From assembly GCA_020724265.1 (NCBI GenBank), contig DYHH01000006.1:105692-169691 (forward strand): a stretch of 64,000 nt of DNA, read 5' to 3'. The stretch is from Melioribacter roseus. Lineage in GTDB: Bacteria; Bacteroidota; Ignavibacteria; Ignavibacteriales; Melioribacteraceae. A model generated the notes under the pieces. The model was not told where the DNA came from, ran no database searches, and worked only from the letters and a program-made list of their open reading frames with translations. The position numbers and the translations under genes are program-made. Positions 36,769 to 45,187 of the stretch are shown here, one piece after another (position 1 is the first letter of the stretch; every line of letters starts with the position of its first letter).

Positions 36769-36778
36769 ATAAATACCG

Positions 36779-38197
36779 TTATAATTCTTCACTGTTTTGA
36801 GGTTCTTTATCAACAATAGCAGCCATCATTTCCGCTTCGGCAGCTAAACTGTTTTCGACAAAGACCGTACCTTTTATTTGGAAATAATTTTTCTTTCTAT
36901 TTACCAGATCGACTTCAATTCGTAACTGATCGCCGGGTACTACTGGCTTTCTAAATTTAGCATTATTGATAGCAGAAAAATATACGAGGTGATCTTCCGG
37001 ATTTTTAACACAGTTCAGTAAAAGAATCCCCCCGGTTTGAGCCATCGCTTCAATTAGTAGAACTCCGGGCATTACCGGTTGACCCGGAAAGTGTCCTTGA
37101 AAAAACGGTTCGTTAATAGTTACCGATTTTATTCCGACAACCTTTTTATCAAGTTCTAACTCAACAATTTTATCAACAAGAAGAAAAGGGTAGCGATGGG
37201 GGAGTATTCTCTGAATTGCATTAACATCAAGAACAACTCCTTCGGTTTTCTTAAACTGATATTTTCTAACTAATTTTTTCTGTTGATATAATTTTCTTAT
37301 TTTTTTTGCGAACTCCACATTTGCTTTGTGTCCCGGTCTTGCGGCTAATATTTGTGCTCTTATTGGAACCCCAATTAAAGCAAGATCACCGATCATATCT
37401 AACAATTTATGGCGCACCGGTTCATTTTTAAAGCGAAGGGATTTATCATTTAAAAATCCGGTTGGCCCAATTTCTACTTTATCTTTGAAACCAACTTTCT
37501 CCATTATACGGTCAATGCCTTTTTGATCAATATCGTGATCAACAATAACAACTGCGTTATCAAGATTTCCGCCTTTAATTAAACCGGCATCTGCAAGTTG
37601 TTCAACTTCGCTGAGAAAACAAAATGTACGGGCCGGTGCAAACTCGGTTACGAATTCATTTTCGAGATCAAACAAACCGGTATGTTGGCTTCCCAGAGCA
37701 GGATTAAAATAATCAACCATAACAGTTATTCTATAGCCGTCTAAAGGAAGTGCAACAATATCAATTTGGTTATCTTCATCGTGATGGAGAACAGTTTCAT
37801 CAATAATTAAATAATCTTTCGGTTCATCTTGAGTAGCAAAGCCGGCTTCTAAAAGTTTTTCAACAAATGGCATAGAACTGCCGTCGCCAACCGGTGGTTC
37901 AATTCCGTCAATCTCTATTTTTACATTGTCTATTTGCAAACCGACGATTGCGGCTAAAACATGCTCTATAGTATGAACTTTGGCATCGCCCAAACCAATA
38001 GTTGTTCCTCTTGAGATATCAACAACATAATCTGCATTAGCAGGAATTTCCGGATTTCCTCCTAAATCGGTTCTGATAAACTTAATACCGTAGTTTTCCG
38101 GTGCTGGTTTAAATGTTAATGTTGATTTTGTTCCTGTATGTAAACCATCTCCGGAAATTGAAATGGGTTTTTTTATAGTTCTTTGTAGTTCAAGCAT
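36779..38197 (-). CDS. lpxC/fabZ: LpxC-FabZ fusion: UDP-acyl-GlcNAc deacetylase / 3-hydroxyacyl-ACP dehydratase
   Basis: 472 residues. Residues about 1-300 are LpxC, with TIKKPISISGDGLHTG, the zinc motif VHTIEHVLAAI, and RHKLLDMIGDLALIG carrying the other zinc ligands. Residues about 325-465 are FabZ, with ILPHRYPFLLVDKI (catalytic His) and GHFPGQPVMPGVLLIEAMAQ (catalytic Glu). The fusion is a known trait of the Bacteroidetes/Chlorobi group and couples lipid A deacetylation to hydroxyacyl supply. It starts on the last base of lpxD. Confidence 0.96.
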   Translation of the reverse strand: MLELQRTIKKPISISGDGLHTGTKSTLTFKPAPENYGIKFIRTDLGGNPEIPANADYVVDISRGTTIGLGDAKVHTIEHVLAAIVGLQIDNVKIEIDGIEPPVGDGSSMPFVEKLLEAGFATQDEPKDYLIIDETVLHHDEDNQIDIVALPLDGYRITVMVDYFNPALGSQHTGLFDLENEFVTEFAPARTFCFLSEVEQLADAGLIKGGNLDNAVVIVDHDIDQKGIDRIMEKVGFKDKVEIGPTGFLNDKSLRFKNEPVRHKLLDMIGDLALIGVPIRAQILAARPGHKANVEFAKKIRKLYQQKKLVRKYQFKKTEGVVLDVNAIQRILPHRYPFLLVDKIVELELDKKVVGIKSVTINEPFFQGHFPGQPVMPGVLLIEAMAQTGGILLLNCVKNPEDHLVYFSAINNAKFRKPVVPGDQLRIEVDLVNRKKNYFQIKGTVFVENSLAAEAEMMAAIVDKEPQNSEEL

Positions 38198-39243
38198 TAT
38201 TTTACCTTTTGATTTTGCTTTTCAAGTTCTTCAATTTTCTTTTCTAAATTTTGAATTCGCTCAACATATTTGGGCAGATTTTTTAAGTGAGCTTCCAATC
38301 TCATTGTTAACCCGATTTCTCTTGCAGGGGAACCAAAATATTTACCGCTTTTTGTAATTGCTTTTGCAACTCCTGATTGTGCACCAATTAGAGTACCATC
38401 GGCTATCTCTATATGCCCGACAATTCCGACCTGCCCTCCGAACATACAATTTTTACCAACCTTTGTGCTTCCGGATATACCGGTTTGTGCGGATATTACT
38501 GTGTTTTCTCCAATAATAACATTGTGTGCAACTTGAACGAGGTTATCAATTTTAACTCCTCTTCTGATAATTGTCGAGCCGAGAGATGCTCGATCAACAG
38601 ATACATTTGAACCAAGTTCAACGTCATCTTCAATAATTACATTACCTATCTGAGGAATTTTATGATAAACTCCTTTTTCATCCGGTGTAAATCCAAATCC
38701 ATCCGAACCAATAACTGTACTTGAGTGAATAATAACATTATCCCCGATTATACAATCTTCTCGCACCGTAACATTAGGATAAAGCAAAGTGTTTTTGCCG
38801 ATAATTACATTTTCCATTATTACAGTATTTTGCAAAATCTTTGTATTGTTACCAATTTTACATCCTTTTGAAATAGAAACATTAGCTCCTACTGCAACAT
38901 TTTCACCGAGTATAACAGACGGATCAATTACGGCAGAAGAATGAATTCCCTCTAAATCAATTTTTGTAGTAAAATATTTTTCCAAAATTTTTTGAAGTGA
39001 TGCGAGGGGATTATCGGTAATTATATAAGTAAGGTCATCCCTTTTTAACTCGAATTCATTTTTAATTAAGATGACCTTGGCTTTGGTAGAATCCAGATAT
39101 TTACTGTAAGAAGGATGGTAAAGGAAAGTTAAATCACCTTCAACGGCTTCTTCAATTTTTGCCACGTTATTAAACACGGCATCGGGGTTACCCGAAATAA
39201 TTCCGCCGACTAGGTCGGCGGCATCCCTAACTTTAATTTTCAT
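38197..39243 (-). CDS. lpxD: UDP-3-O-acylglucosamine N-acyltransferase LpxD
   Basis: 348 residues: an N-terminal uridine-binding domain (about 1-100), long left-handed beta-helix repeats (VILGENVAVGANVSISKGCKI and following), active-site HKIPQIGNVIIEDDVELGSN region with His, and a C-terminal helix that here ends in a predicted coiled coil (VERIQNLEKKIEELEKQNQK). Adds the N-linked acyl chain in lipid A synthesis. It lies between ompH and lpxC-fabZ, the classic skp-lpxD-fabZ-lpxA order. Confidence 0.95.
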   Translation of the reverse strand: MKIKVRDAADLVGGIISGNPDAVFNNVAKIEEAVEGDLTFLYHPSYSKYLDSTKAKVILIKNEFELKRDDLTYIITDNPLASLQKILEKYFTTKIDLEGIHSSAVIDPSVILGENVAVGANVSISKGCKIGNNTKILQNTVIMENVIIGKNTLLYPNVTVREDCIIGDNVIIHSSTVIGSDGFGFTPDEKGVYHKIPQIGNVIIEDDVELGSNVSVDRASLGSTIIRRGVKIDNLVQVAHNVIIGENTVISAQTGISGSTKVGKNCMFGGQVGIVGHIEIADGTLIGAQSGVAKAITKSGKYFGSPAREIGLTMRLEAHLKNLPKYVERIQNLEKKIEELEKQNQKVK

Positions 39244-39251
39244 ATGGGAAT

Positions 39252-39767
39252 TTATTTTTCTATTTCCAACATTTCAAGAACTAATGGGGTAATATCGTGT
39301 TCTTGTTTTGTGTACAAGAAAATAATATCACCACTTTTATCAAAAACAAAATCCAGATCAAGCTCTACGGCAACATCTTGAATAACGTTAAAAACTTTGT
39401 TCTGAACAGGCTCCATCAATTCTGTTTGTTTCTTAAAGAGTTCACCGGTTGGTCCGAATTTTTGCTGCCTATAGGTAGAGATTTTATTTTCAAGAGCAAC
39501 TAATTCTCTTTCGGTTTCAACTCTTTTTTGATCACTCATGATTAGCTTACGTTTTTCGTAATCATCGTATTTCGTTTTCCATTCGTTTTCCATTTTCTTC
39601 AATTCTTCCTGCCACTCGGCAATAAGTGCATCAAGTTTTGCTTGTGCATCGGCGGCATCAGGAAGTTGAGTTAAAATGGTATTGGAATCTACGTAACCGA
39701 TTTTTAACTGTGCATTAACAGATAAAACGGTTAATAGAATTAATAAAACAAAAAGTAATTTTTTCAT
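39252..39767 (-). CDS. OmpH/Skp-family periplasmic chaperone (copy 2)
   Basis: 171 residues with a signal peptide (MKKLLFVLLILLTVLSVNAQ). The mature part begins KIGYVDSNTILTQLPDA, typical of OmpH/Skp, then a long charged coiled coil (about 45-120) and the C-terminal LDFVFDKSGDIIFLY segment. It chaperones outer-membrane proteins on the way to BamA. It is a tandem paralogue of the next upstream gene; the pair directly follows bamA. Confidence 0.92.
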   Translation of the reverse strand: MKKLLFVLLILLTVLSVNAQLKIGYVDSNTILTQLPDAADAQAKLDALIAEWQEELKKMENEWKTKYDDYEKRKLIMSDQKRVETERELVALENKISTYRQQKFGPTGELFKKQTELMEPVQNKVFNVIQDVAVELDLDFVFDKSGDIIFLYTKQEHDITPLVLEMLEIEK

Positions 39768-39785
39768 AATATTTAATTACCTAAA

Positions 39786-40316
39786 TTATCTTCCTCGTTT
39801 AAGGTTATCAAGAACTTTGAAAGTTATATCAAATTCCTGATCTGCATAAAGAAGAACAACATCACCGGCTTTATCAAAGACAAAATTCATACCCTCTTCT
39901 TTAGCAACTTTATCGATTGCGTCAAAAACTCTTTCCTTAATCGGACCGAGCATTTGTTCCTGTTTTGCGTAAAGTTCACCTGATTGCTGACTATATTTTT
40001 GCTGTCTAAATTGATCAAGTCTTTGCTGCTGTAAAACAATTTCTTGTTCTTTTTGTGCTCTTGCATCCGCTGTCATAGTTTCAGCTTGTTGTTGATATGA
40101 TTGATATGCTTGCTGAAGTGCAACGGTCATACTGTCAATTTGTTTATTCCAGCTTTGTATAAGGGCATCTAAATCACTCTGTGCTTTTATTGCCGGAGGA
40201 AATTGATTTAAGATTACCTGTGAATCAACGTAACCAATTTTAACAGCCGAACTTTGAGCAGAAACAGCAACAGTTAAAAATAGAAGAATTGATACAAATA
40301 AAAATAGCTTTTTCAC
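39786..40316 (-). CDS. OmpH/Skp-family periplasmic chaperone (copy 1)
   Basis: I place the start at a GTG at 40316, preceded by GAGG at 8 nt; it gives 176 residues with a proper signal peptide (VKKLFLFVSILLFLTVAVSAQ). The ATG at 40376 would overlap bamA and precede the signal with 20 unrelated residues. Mature part: KIGYVDSQVILNQFPPA, a Gln-rich coiled coil (about 50-120, less charged than its paralogue), and MNFVFDKAGDVVLLYA. Outer-membrane protein chaperone, between bamA and the second copy. Confidence 0.9.
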   Translation of the reverse strand: MKKLFLFVSILLFLTVAVSAQSSAVKIGYVDSQVILNQFPPAIKAQSDLDALIQSWNKQIDSMTVALQQAYQSYQQQAETMTADARAQKEQEIVLQQQRLDQFRQQKYSQQSGELYAKQEQMLGPIKERVFDAIDKVAKEEGMNFVFDKAGDVVLLYADQEFDITFKVLDNLKRGR

Positions 40317-40339
40317 TTTTACCTCATAATTATTATTAA

Positions 40340-42847
40340 TTAAAATCCTCTTCCAAATTGAAAATGGAACTGCCATTGCGGATCTTGTCCGTCAACAGAA
40401 GGTCTGTCAAATCCGTAACCGAAATCAAATCCAATTAAACCAATCGGATTGATCAATATTCTTGCACCGACACCTACTGATCTTTTTAAGTCAAAAAAGT
40501 CCGTGCTTGGTATATCAAAATAAACATTTCCTGCTTCAGCAAATACTAAAAAGTAAAGCGGTATTGGTTCTAATGTAATTGCGGCTCTAATTTCTGTAGT
40601 ATATTTAGTCATTACTCTGCCACCGATAATTTCATTTATATCGTTAGGATTTTTTGGTCCGACGGAACGATCATCATAACCTCTTAAAGGAGTAGTGGCA
40701 ATAATTAAACCGTTACCACCCATAAAATAATATTCGAATGGATTAATCGGTGTTCCGGCTCTTAACTCATCCATATAACCGAGACTGACCGATGTATAAA
40801 ACGAAAGTCTGTTAGAATTAAATAATCGTTTATACCAATCGAAATTGAATTCAAATTTGTAGTAATCAACTTCACCCGGAAGTAACGGTCCACCGTTAAG
40901 CTCTCCGCTTAACGAGAATTTAGTTCCACGCGAAGGAAAAATCGGGTTATCTATATCACTTCGAGAAATAGTTGCTCCAACCGAATATTGCCGTGATAAT
41001 CCTTCGGTGTAAAATCCTCTTCCTTCAATAATATCGTTGTACTGGAATTTAAATCTTCCTTGTACATAAAAGAAGTTATCAGGCCAGGTTAATCTTCTAC
41101 CGAGTTTAAAAGTTATTCCGGATTGTCTTAAATCATAAATATAACGCTGCCTTGTATCAAATAAATCAAACCCTACAAGAGTAGGTGAATCCATAAACCA
41201 CGGTTCAGTAAAACCGAGTGCGAAGGTTCTATAAAAATTACCGACACCAAATTGCCAGCTAAAATTTAAAATCTGTCCTCCGCCAAGTTGAAATGGTTCG
41301 GTAATAGAGAAATTTGTTAGCGTAATACCTATAGCACCGGAAAACCCGAAACTACCGCTGTAACCTACCGAAGCATTCAAATAATCACTTGATTTTTCCT
41401 CAACCTGATAAACCAAATTAACCGTGCTGTCATTTGCGGGGCGATAATCAACACCTTCTGTATATAGCTTTTCTACATTGAAGTATTGAAGATTGGCTAA
41501 TTGCTGTATGCTTCTGAAGATTCCGTTGCGGCTGAAATAGTCACCAGGTACTGTGTATAATTCTCTCCTAATAACTTTATCTTTAGTTTTTGAATTCCCT
41601 TGAATTTGAACTTGACCAACTCTGAATCGATTTCCTTCCTGAATGTTTATATATATATCCAGAGAATCTTCGGCAACTTTTTGCTCTCTTGTTTGAAGAT
41701 TAAATCCAAGGTAGCCGTTGTCTTGATAAATTGCTGTTACATCCGTCTGGTTTTCGTTGAATCTTAAGTTTTGTGTAAACTTTTCAAGATTATAGATATC
41801 GCCTTTTCGAAAATTCAATCTCTCAGTTAAAACCGTATCCGGATAAACTGTATTACCGCTCCAATAAATATTTCTAACCTTGTATTGAGGTCCTTCATAG
41901 ACTGTAATTTTTATTTCAACATCTTTATTGTTATTGCTGTAAATAAGTGTATCGCTTAAAATTTCAAAATCTCTAAAACCATTTTTATGATAAAATTCTT
42001 TCAACAAGACTTTATCTTTATCAAGTTCTTCGCGTTTTAGAGTAGAGCTTGTCCAGAACTTCCACCATCTTGCTTCCGAAGTATTATCAAAGGCACCTCT
42101 AAGATCACCGTCATCAAATGATTTATTGCCAACAAAGGAAATTTTTCTTACGACTACTTTATCACCTTCATCAATTTCATAAACCAAAACTTTTCTGTTC
42201 ACCACTCTTTCAATAATTCGGGTAGGAATGTTCGGGTTATAGTCATATTTAGTAGTTACCTCCCACGAAAAATCTTTTTCATTTCTCCAAGTTGCAATTA
42301 TCTCTTTTTTGACAGTGTCTGCTCTGACAAATGTGAAAAAATGAGGAGTTATTCTTGCATTTAAATATCCTTTTTCCTCATATAACTTTTTTATTTTGGA
42401 AATTCGATTATATACTTCCTGAGTTCTTAGGATTTGTCCTCGAATAAAATCACCGACTTCAAGAATATCATCTTCATCAAGTTCATCATTACCGGAGGTC
42501 ATGACTTTCTCGACACGCGGAAATTCTTTTACTTTAATAATAAGAAAAACTCCGTCGTCAATTTTTTTCTCTATTTCAATTCGGATATCTTCAAAAATAT
42601 TTAGAGACCATAGGCGTGAGATAGCGTTTACGGTTTGATCGCCGGGTATTTCAATTTCATCACCAATTTTTAAACCGGAGTTGGCTATTATTGTTTGAGG
42701 ATCAGCAGACTCACTTCCTTCAACAGAAATTCCGAGAATCTTATAGTTTGCTTTTTGGAATTGCGCAAAAGAAATAGTAGTGAAAATTAAAAAAAATAAT
42801 AAACCGTACTTGAGTGTTGTGTTACGAGAATTTTTTTGCATTATCAA
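40340..42847 (-). CDS. bamA: Outer membrane protein assembly factor BamA (Omp85)
   Basis: 835 residues: signal peptide (to about 28), five POTRA domains (about 30-470; for example VRKISFVGNKSFDDGDLRGAF, VRNIYWSGNTVYPDTVLTERL, VGQVQIQGNSKTKDKVIRREL), and a 16-strand barrel with NASVGYSGSFGFSGAIGITLTN, FPSRGTKFSLSGEL and the final strand GFDFGYGFDRP...FHFQFGRGF ending in Phe. Inserts beta-barrel proteins into the outer membrane. It is second in the envelope operon, 10 bp after uppS and just before the two chaperone genes. Confidence 0.96.
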   Translation of the reverse strand: MIMQKNSRNTTLKYGLLFFLIFTTISFAQFQKANYKILGISVEGSESADPQTIIANSGLKIGDEIEIPGDQTVNAISRLWSLNIFEDIRIEIEKKIDDGVFLIIKVKEFPRVEKVMTSGNDELDEDDILEVGDFIRGQILRTQEVYNRISKIKKLYEEKGYLNARITPHFFTFVRADTVKKEIIATWRNEKDFSWEVTTKYDYNPNIPTRIIERVVNRKVLVYEIDEGDKVVVRKISFVGNKSFDDGDLRGAFDNTSEARWWKFWTSSTLKREELDKDKVLLKEFYHKNGFRDFEILSDTLIYSNNNKDVEIKITVYEGPQYKVRNIYWSGNTVYPDTVLTERLNFRKGDIYNLEKFTQNLRFNENQTDVTAIYQDNGYLGFNLQTREQKVAEDSLDIYINIQEGNRFRVGQVQIQGNSKTKDKVIRRELYTVPGDYFSRNGIFRSIQQLANLQYFNVEKLYTEGVDYRPANDSTVNLVYQVEEKSSDYLNASVGYSGSFGFSGAIGITLTNFSITEPFQLGGGQILNFSWQFGVGNFYRTFALGFTEPWFMDSPTLVGFDLFDTRQRYIYDLRQSGITFKLGRRLTWPDNFFYVQGRFKFQYNDIIEGRGFYTEGLSRQYSVGATISRSDIDNPIFPSRGTKFSLSGELNGGPLLPGEVDYYKFEFNFDWYKRLFNSNRLSFYTSVSLGYMDELRAGTPINPFEYYFMGGNGLIIATTPLRGYDDRSVGPKNPNDINEIIGGRVMTKYTTEIRAAITLEPIPLYFLVFAEAGNVYFDIPSTDFFDLKRSVGVGARILINPIGLIGFDFGYGFDRPSVDGQDPQWQFHFQFGRGF

Positions 42848-42857
42848 TATCTTTTAA

Positions 42858-43631
42858 CTAATGGGAAACTTGTTCACTAACAAGACCGAATCTTCTTTCT
42901 CTTTTTTGAAAATCTTTTATTGCTTCATAAAGTTCAATCGTCCGGAAGTCAGGCCAAAGTACATCTGAAACATAAAGTTCGGAATATGCCAACTGCCAAA
43001 GCAAAAAATTACTTATACGGTATTCACCCCCGCTACGAATCATTAAATCCGGATCGGGAAAGTTTTTCGTAGTTAAGTGTTCAGAAATTAATTCTTCGTT
43101 TATATCCGATTTTTTAATCTTACCTTCTTCAAACTCCCGGATTATAGTCTTTACTGCTTCTAAAAGTTCCCAGCGTCCACTATAACTGAGTGCTAAGTTT
43201 AGGGTTAATCGGGAATTATTCTTTGTTTTATTTATAGCTTGTTCTAATTCTTTTTGAACTATTGTAGGGAGTGAATCAATATCACCTATGACGGTTAACT
43301 TAATGTTGTTTTTATTTAATTCATCGGTTTCGTTTTGAAGACTTTTAACAATAAGTCGCATAAGTGTGGATACTTCATCCTTTGGTCTATTCCAATTTTC
43401 CGTTGAGAAAGTATAAAGGGTAAGAACTTCAACACCCAAATGCGCACAAGCCTCAACCATATACCTAACGGATTCAACGCCTTCTTTATGCCCTGCAACT
43501 CGCGGCAGATTTCTTTTTTTTGCCCATCTACCGTTTCCATCCATAATTATAGCAATGTGTTTTGGTATCTCGCCAATTTTTTTCAGTTGATCGAATCGGG
43601 TTTTATCTTGTTCTGAGAGTGTTGCTGCCAA
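42858..43631 (-). CDS. uppS: Isoprenyl (undecaprenyl diphosphate) synthase
   Basis: 257 residues, cis-prenyltransferase. Signatures: HIAIIMDGNGRWAKKRNLPRVAGHKEG with the catalytic Asp, LTLYTFSTENWNRP, and the C-terminal DLMIRSGGEYRISNFLLWQLAYSELY. Makes the undecaprenyl carrier for peptidoglycan and O-antigen. First gene of the 14-gene envelope operon, with a TTGACA/TATTTT promoter about 30 nt upstream. Confidence 0.97.
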   Translation of the reverse strand: MAATLSEQDKTRFDQLKKIGEIPKHIAIIMDGNGRWAKKRNLPRVAGHKEGVESVRYMVEACAHLGVEVLTLYTFSTENWNRPKDEVSTLMRLIVKSLQNETDELNKNNIKLTVIGDIDSLPTIVQKELEQAINKTKNNSRLTLNLALSYSGRWELLEAVKTIIREFEEGKIKKSDINEELISEHLTTKNFPDPDLMIRSGGEYRISNFLLWQLAYSELYVSDVLWPDFRTIELYEAIKDFQKRERRFGLVSEQVSH

Positions 43632-43660
43632 TGTACTTTTAAATTTTATTTAGACCAAGT

Positions 43661-43689
43661 AAAATAGTTTCAGAAGGTTAGAATGTCAA
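43661..43689 (-). promoter_or_regulatory. Promoter of the uppS-bamA-lpx envelope operon
   Basis: Minus strand TTGACA (43689-43684), 17 nt, TATTTT (43666-43661), 30 nt before the uppS ATG. An AAGTATT/AATACTT hairpin lies just upstream (43697-43713) and may weakly end the lexA transcript. Confidence 0.65.
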
Positions 43690-43739
43690 GAAAGTGAAGT
43701 ATTTACAATACTTTATGAAGAAGCAGTTATTCAGAATGC

Positions 43740-44123
43740 TTACTCGTCATTAAGTGCAATGAGTTTAATATTTTTTTGAGATTGTTCAGGTAAAGATTTA
43801 ACAATCATCTTTGCTTTATTTAGGTAAGAAGAAGGTACACCAACAAATAAACTTATTTTTTTTGTAGAACTTTTAGAATGTTGAGAAGCTAAAAAATCCA
43901 GTTTAGAAATTATTTTGGGGTCATTCAATTCTTCTTCACGTAGAATAATTCCAAAAACCATTTTCCTTTTATACTTACCTACAGCATCAACCTGGTAATT
44001 TCCAACGGGTCTTGGTTCGGGTAAATATTTTCCATATCGTCTACTCAATGTTAAGAAGCCGTTTTTCCAAAAATGATGGATAAGCTGATCTACCCTATGT
44101 TGTGTTGTTATTTTCGATTTCAT
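43740..44123 (-). CDS. Unknown small protein in the lexA operon, possibly nuclease-like fold
   Basis: 127 residues, no membrane segment or signal. I do not recognise the family. The predicted order is helix (HRVDQLIHHFWKNGF), a strand pair (GNYQVDAVGKYKRKMVFGIIL, Asp46), helix (KIISKLDFLASQ), strand (KISLFVGVP), helix and strand (IKLIAL), which resembles the alpha-beta-beta-beta-alpha-beta core of PD-(D/E)xK nucleases. The usual E-x-K that should follow the Asp strand is not evident, so if it belongs to that fold it may be inactive or divergent. It lies 11 bp after the WYL-like gene and should be co-transcribed with lexA. Confidence 0.7.
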   Translation of the reverse strand: MKSKITTQHRVDQLIHHFWKNGFLTLSRRYGKYLPEPRPVGNYQVDAVGKYKRKMVFGIILREEELNDPKIISKLDFLASQHSKSSTKKISLFVGVPSSYLNKAKMIVKSLPEQSQKNIKLIALNDE

Positions 44124-44134
44124 TTTAATTCACT

Positions 44135-44377
44135 CTATGCAGATAAAATCGGAATAATTGGTGAAAATTTTTTCAGTTCAAGAATCTTAATGTTGTAAAT
44201 CTTGTCATATTCAAATTTCTTTACTTCACTTGAATTATTTGGTCTTCCGTAGATGACCTTTTTCCCATTTCTACTTTTTGATATATAATAAGGTTCCAAA
44301 ATGATTTCATCGAGATGGTAAATAAATCTTACTCTTTTTCTTTTTAATATGGCATTTGCAAATATTTCTGATTTCAT
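44135..44377 (-). CDS. Small WYL-like domain protein in the lexA operon
   Basis: 80 residues. The pattern ANAILKRKRVRFIYHLDEII, EPYYISKSRNGKKVIYG and FEYDKIYNIKILE follows that of WYL domains (beta-rich SH3-like ligand modules: an early F-x-Y, a central P, a G-x-x-x-I-Y/L-x-G turn and a final D-R/K-I strand), but it is minimal, with no DNA-binding winged helix. WYL domains usually sense nucleic acids or nucleotides and are frequent next to DNA-damage and defence genes. It follows lexA by 11 bp, so it is likely SOS-controlled. Assignment by eye only. Confidence 0.7.
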   Translation of the reverse strand: MKSEIFANAILKRKRVRFIYHLDEIILEPYYISKSRNGKKVIYGRPNNSSEVKKFEYDKIYNIKILELKKFSPIIPILSA

Positions 44378-44388
44378 TTTTTCCTCAG

Positions 44389-45024
44389 CTAATTATATTG
44401 CCGGAAAACTCCAACTACTTTACCTACTATCGAAAAATCTTCTCTTTTGTTTAATATGATAGTTTGGTAATTATCGTTTTCCGGTATTAGATGTATTTTG
44501 TTGTCTTTTTGTTCAAATCTCTTTAATGTGGCTTCATCACCGATAAGAGCAATAATAATTTCACCGTTTTGAATATTTGATTGTGGATTAACAATAACAG
44601 TATCACCTTCAAAAATTCCAGCATTTATCATACTGTCACCACGAACTTTTAAGGCAAAACAATTGGATTTTTTGTCCACAAATGAAGGATCAATTACTAA
44701 ATTACCTTCAATATTTTCTTCTGCAAAAATTGGATAACCGGCTGCAACACGACCTACAATTGGTATTTCGAATATTCTTTCAGAGAATTTTTCAAATTTA
44801 TTTGTAATCGAATCTACAATTGAAAGAGCCCGACTTTGGTGTGATTCAACATTAAGGTAACCCTTTTTAACAAGAGCATCTAAATGCCGTTTTACACCAA
44901 ATGTTGAGGAAATATCGAATTTTTTACCTATTTCTCTCAAAGTTGGAGGATATCCGTTGAGGTCCAAATATTGTTGAATAAAGGTTAGAATTTCCTGCTG
45001 ACGATCAGTAAGCTTAAGTTTCAT
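44389..45024 (-). CDS. lexA: LexA repressor
   Basis: 211 residues. N-terminal winged helix (LTDRQQEILTFIQQYL; YPPTLREIGKKFDISSTFGVKRHL), the self-cleavage site Ala95-Gly96 in GRVAAGYPIF, and the S24 protease domain with catalytic Ser131 (RGDSMINAGI) and Lys168 (DEATLKRFE). It represses DNA-damage genes and cleaves itself when activated by RecA filaments. Its promoter is overlapped by two operator candidates of the form AGTG-N10-CACT, which indicates autoregulation. First gene of a three-gene operon with two unknown small genes. Confidence 0.96.
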   Translation of the reverse strand: MKLKLTDRQQEILTFIQQYLDLNGYPPTLREIGKKFDISSTFGVKRHLDALVKKGYLNVESHQSRALSIVDSITNKFEKFSERIFEIPIVGRVAAGYPIFAEENIEGNLVIDPSFVDKKSNCFALKVRGDSMINAGIFEGDTVIVNPQSNIQNGEIIIALIGDEATLKRFEQKDNKIHLIPENDNYQTIILNKREDFSIVGKVVGVFRQYN

Positions 45025-45027
45025 TAT

Positions 45028-45045
45028 AGTGTTCCTTTGTTCACT
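45028..45045 (-). promoter_or_regulatory. LexA operator candidate 1
   Basis: AGTG-N10-CACT (extended to TAGTG/CACTA), covering the predicted transcription start and the lexA ribosome site. Shares TATAGTGT-x-C with operator 2, spaced 26 bp centre to centre. Confidence 0.6.
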
Positions 45046-45048
45046 ACA

Positions 45049-45077
45049 AATATAGTGTACAAATGCGCACTTGTCAA
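45049..45077 (-). promoter_or_regulatory. lexA promoter
   Basis: Minus strand TTGACA (45077-45072), exactly 17 nt, TATATT (45054-45049) followed by TG. Predicted start near 45042, leader about 18-20 nt with AAGGA before the ATG. Confidence 0.8.
45054..45071 (-). promoter_or_regulatory. LexA operator candidate 2
   Basis: AGTG-N10-CACT filling the spacer between the -35 and -10 boxes of the lexA promoter; same half-sites and same spacing as operator 1. Confidence 0.6.
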
Positions 45078-45128
45078 GATATTTTTAAAATAATTTTTCC
45101 CGGGTAAAGATTTTTTCTTAGAAATTAA

Positions 45129-45154
45129 AAAAGCTCGCCAATAGACGAGCTTTT
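45129..45154 (-). terminator. ilvE terminator
   Basis: AAAAGCTCG / CGAGCTTTT (9-bp stem, 8-nt loop) 34 nt past the ilvE stop, followed on the minus strand by a T tract (TTAATTTC after the stem's own Ts). It insulates lexA from ilvE. Confidence 0.85.
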
Positions 45155-45187
45155 ACCTTGTTATATTCAAGTTGTTACTAAATTATT

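Noticed and set aside
39786..40376. Longer form of the first OmpH/Skp starting at 40376
   Set aside because: It overlaps bamA and adds a non-signal N-terminus; the GTG at 40316 has a ribosome site and a proper signal peptide.
43697..43713. AAGTATT/AATACTT hairpin as terminator of the lexA operon
   Set aside because: Short AT-only stem with no following T tract; too weak to call.
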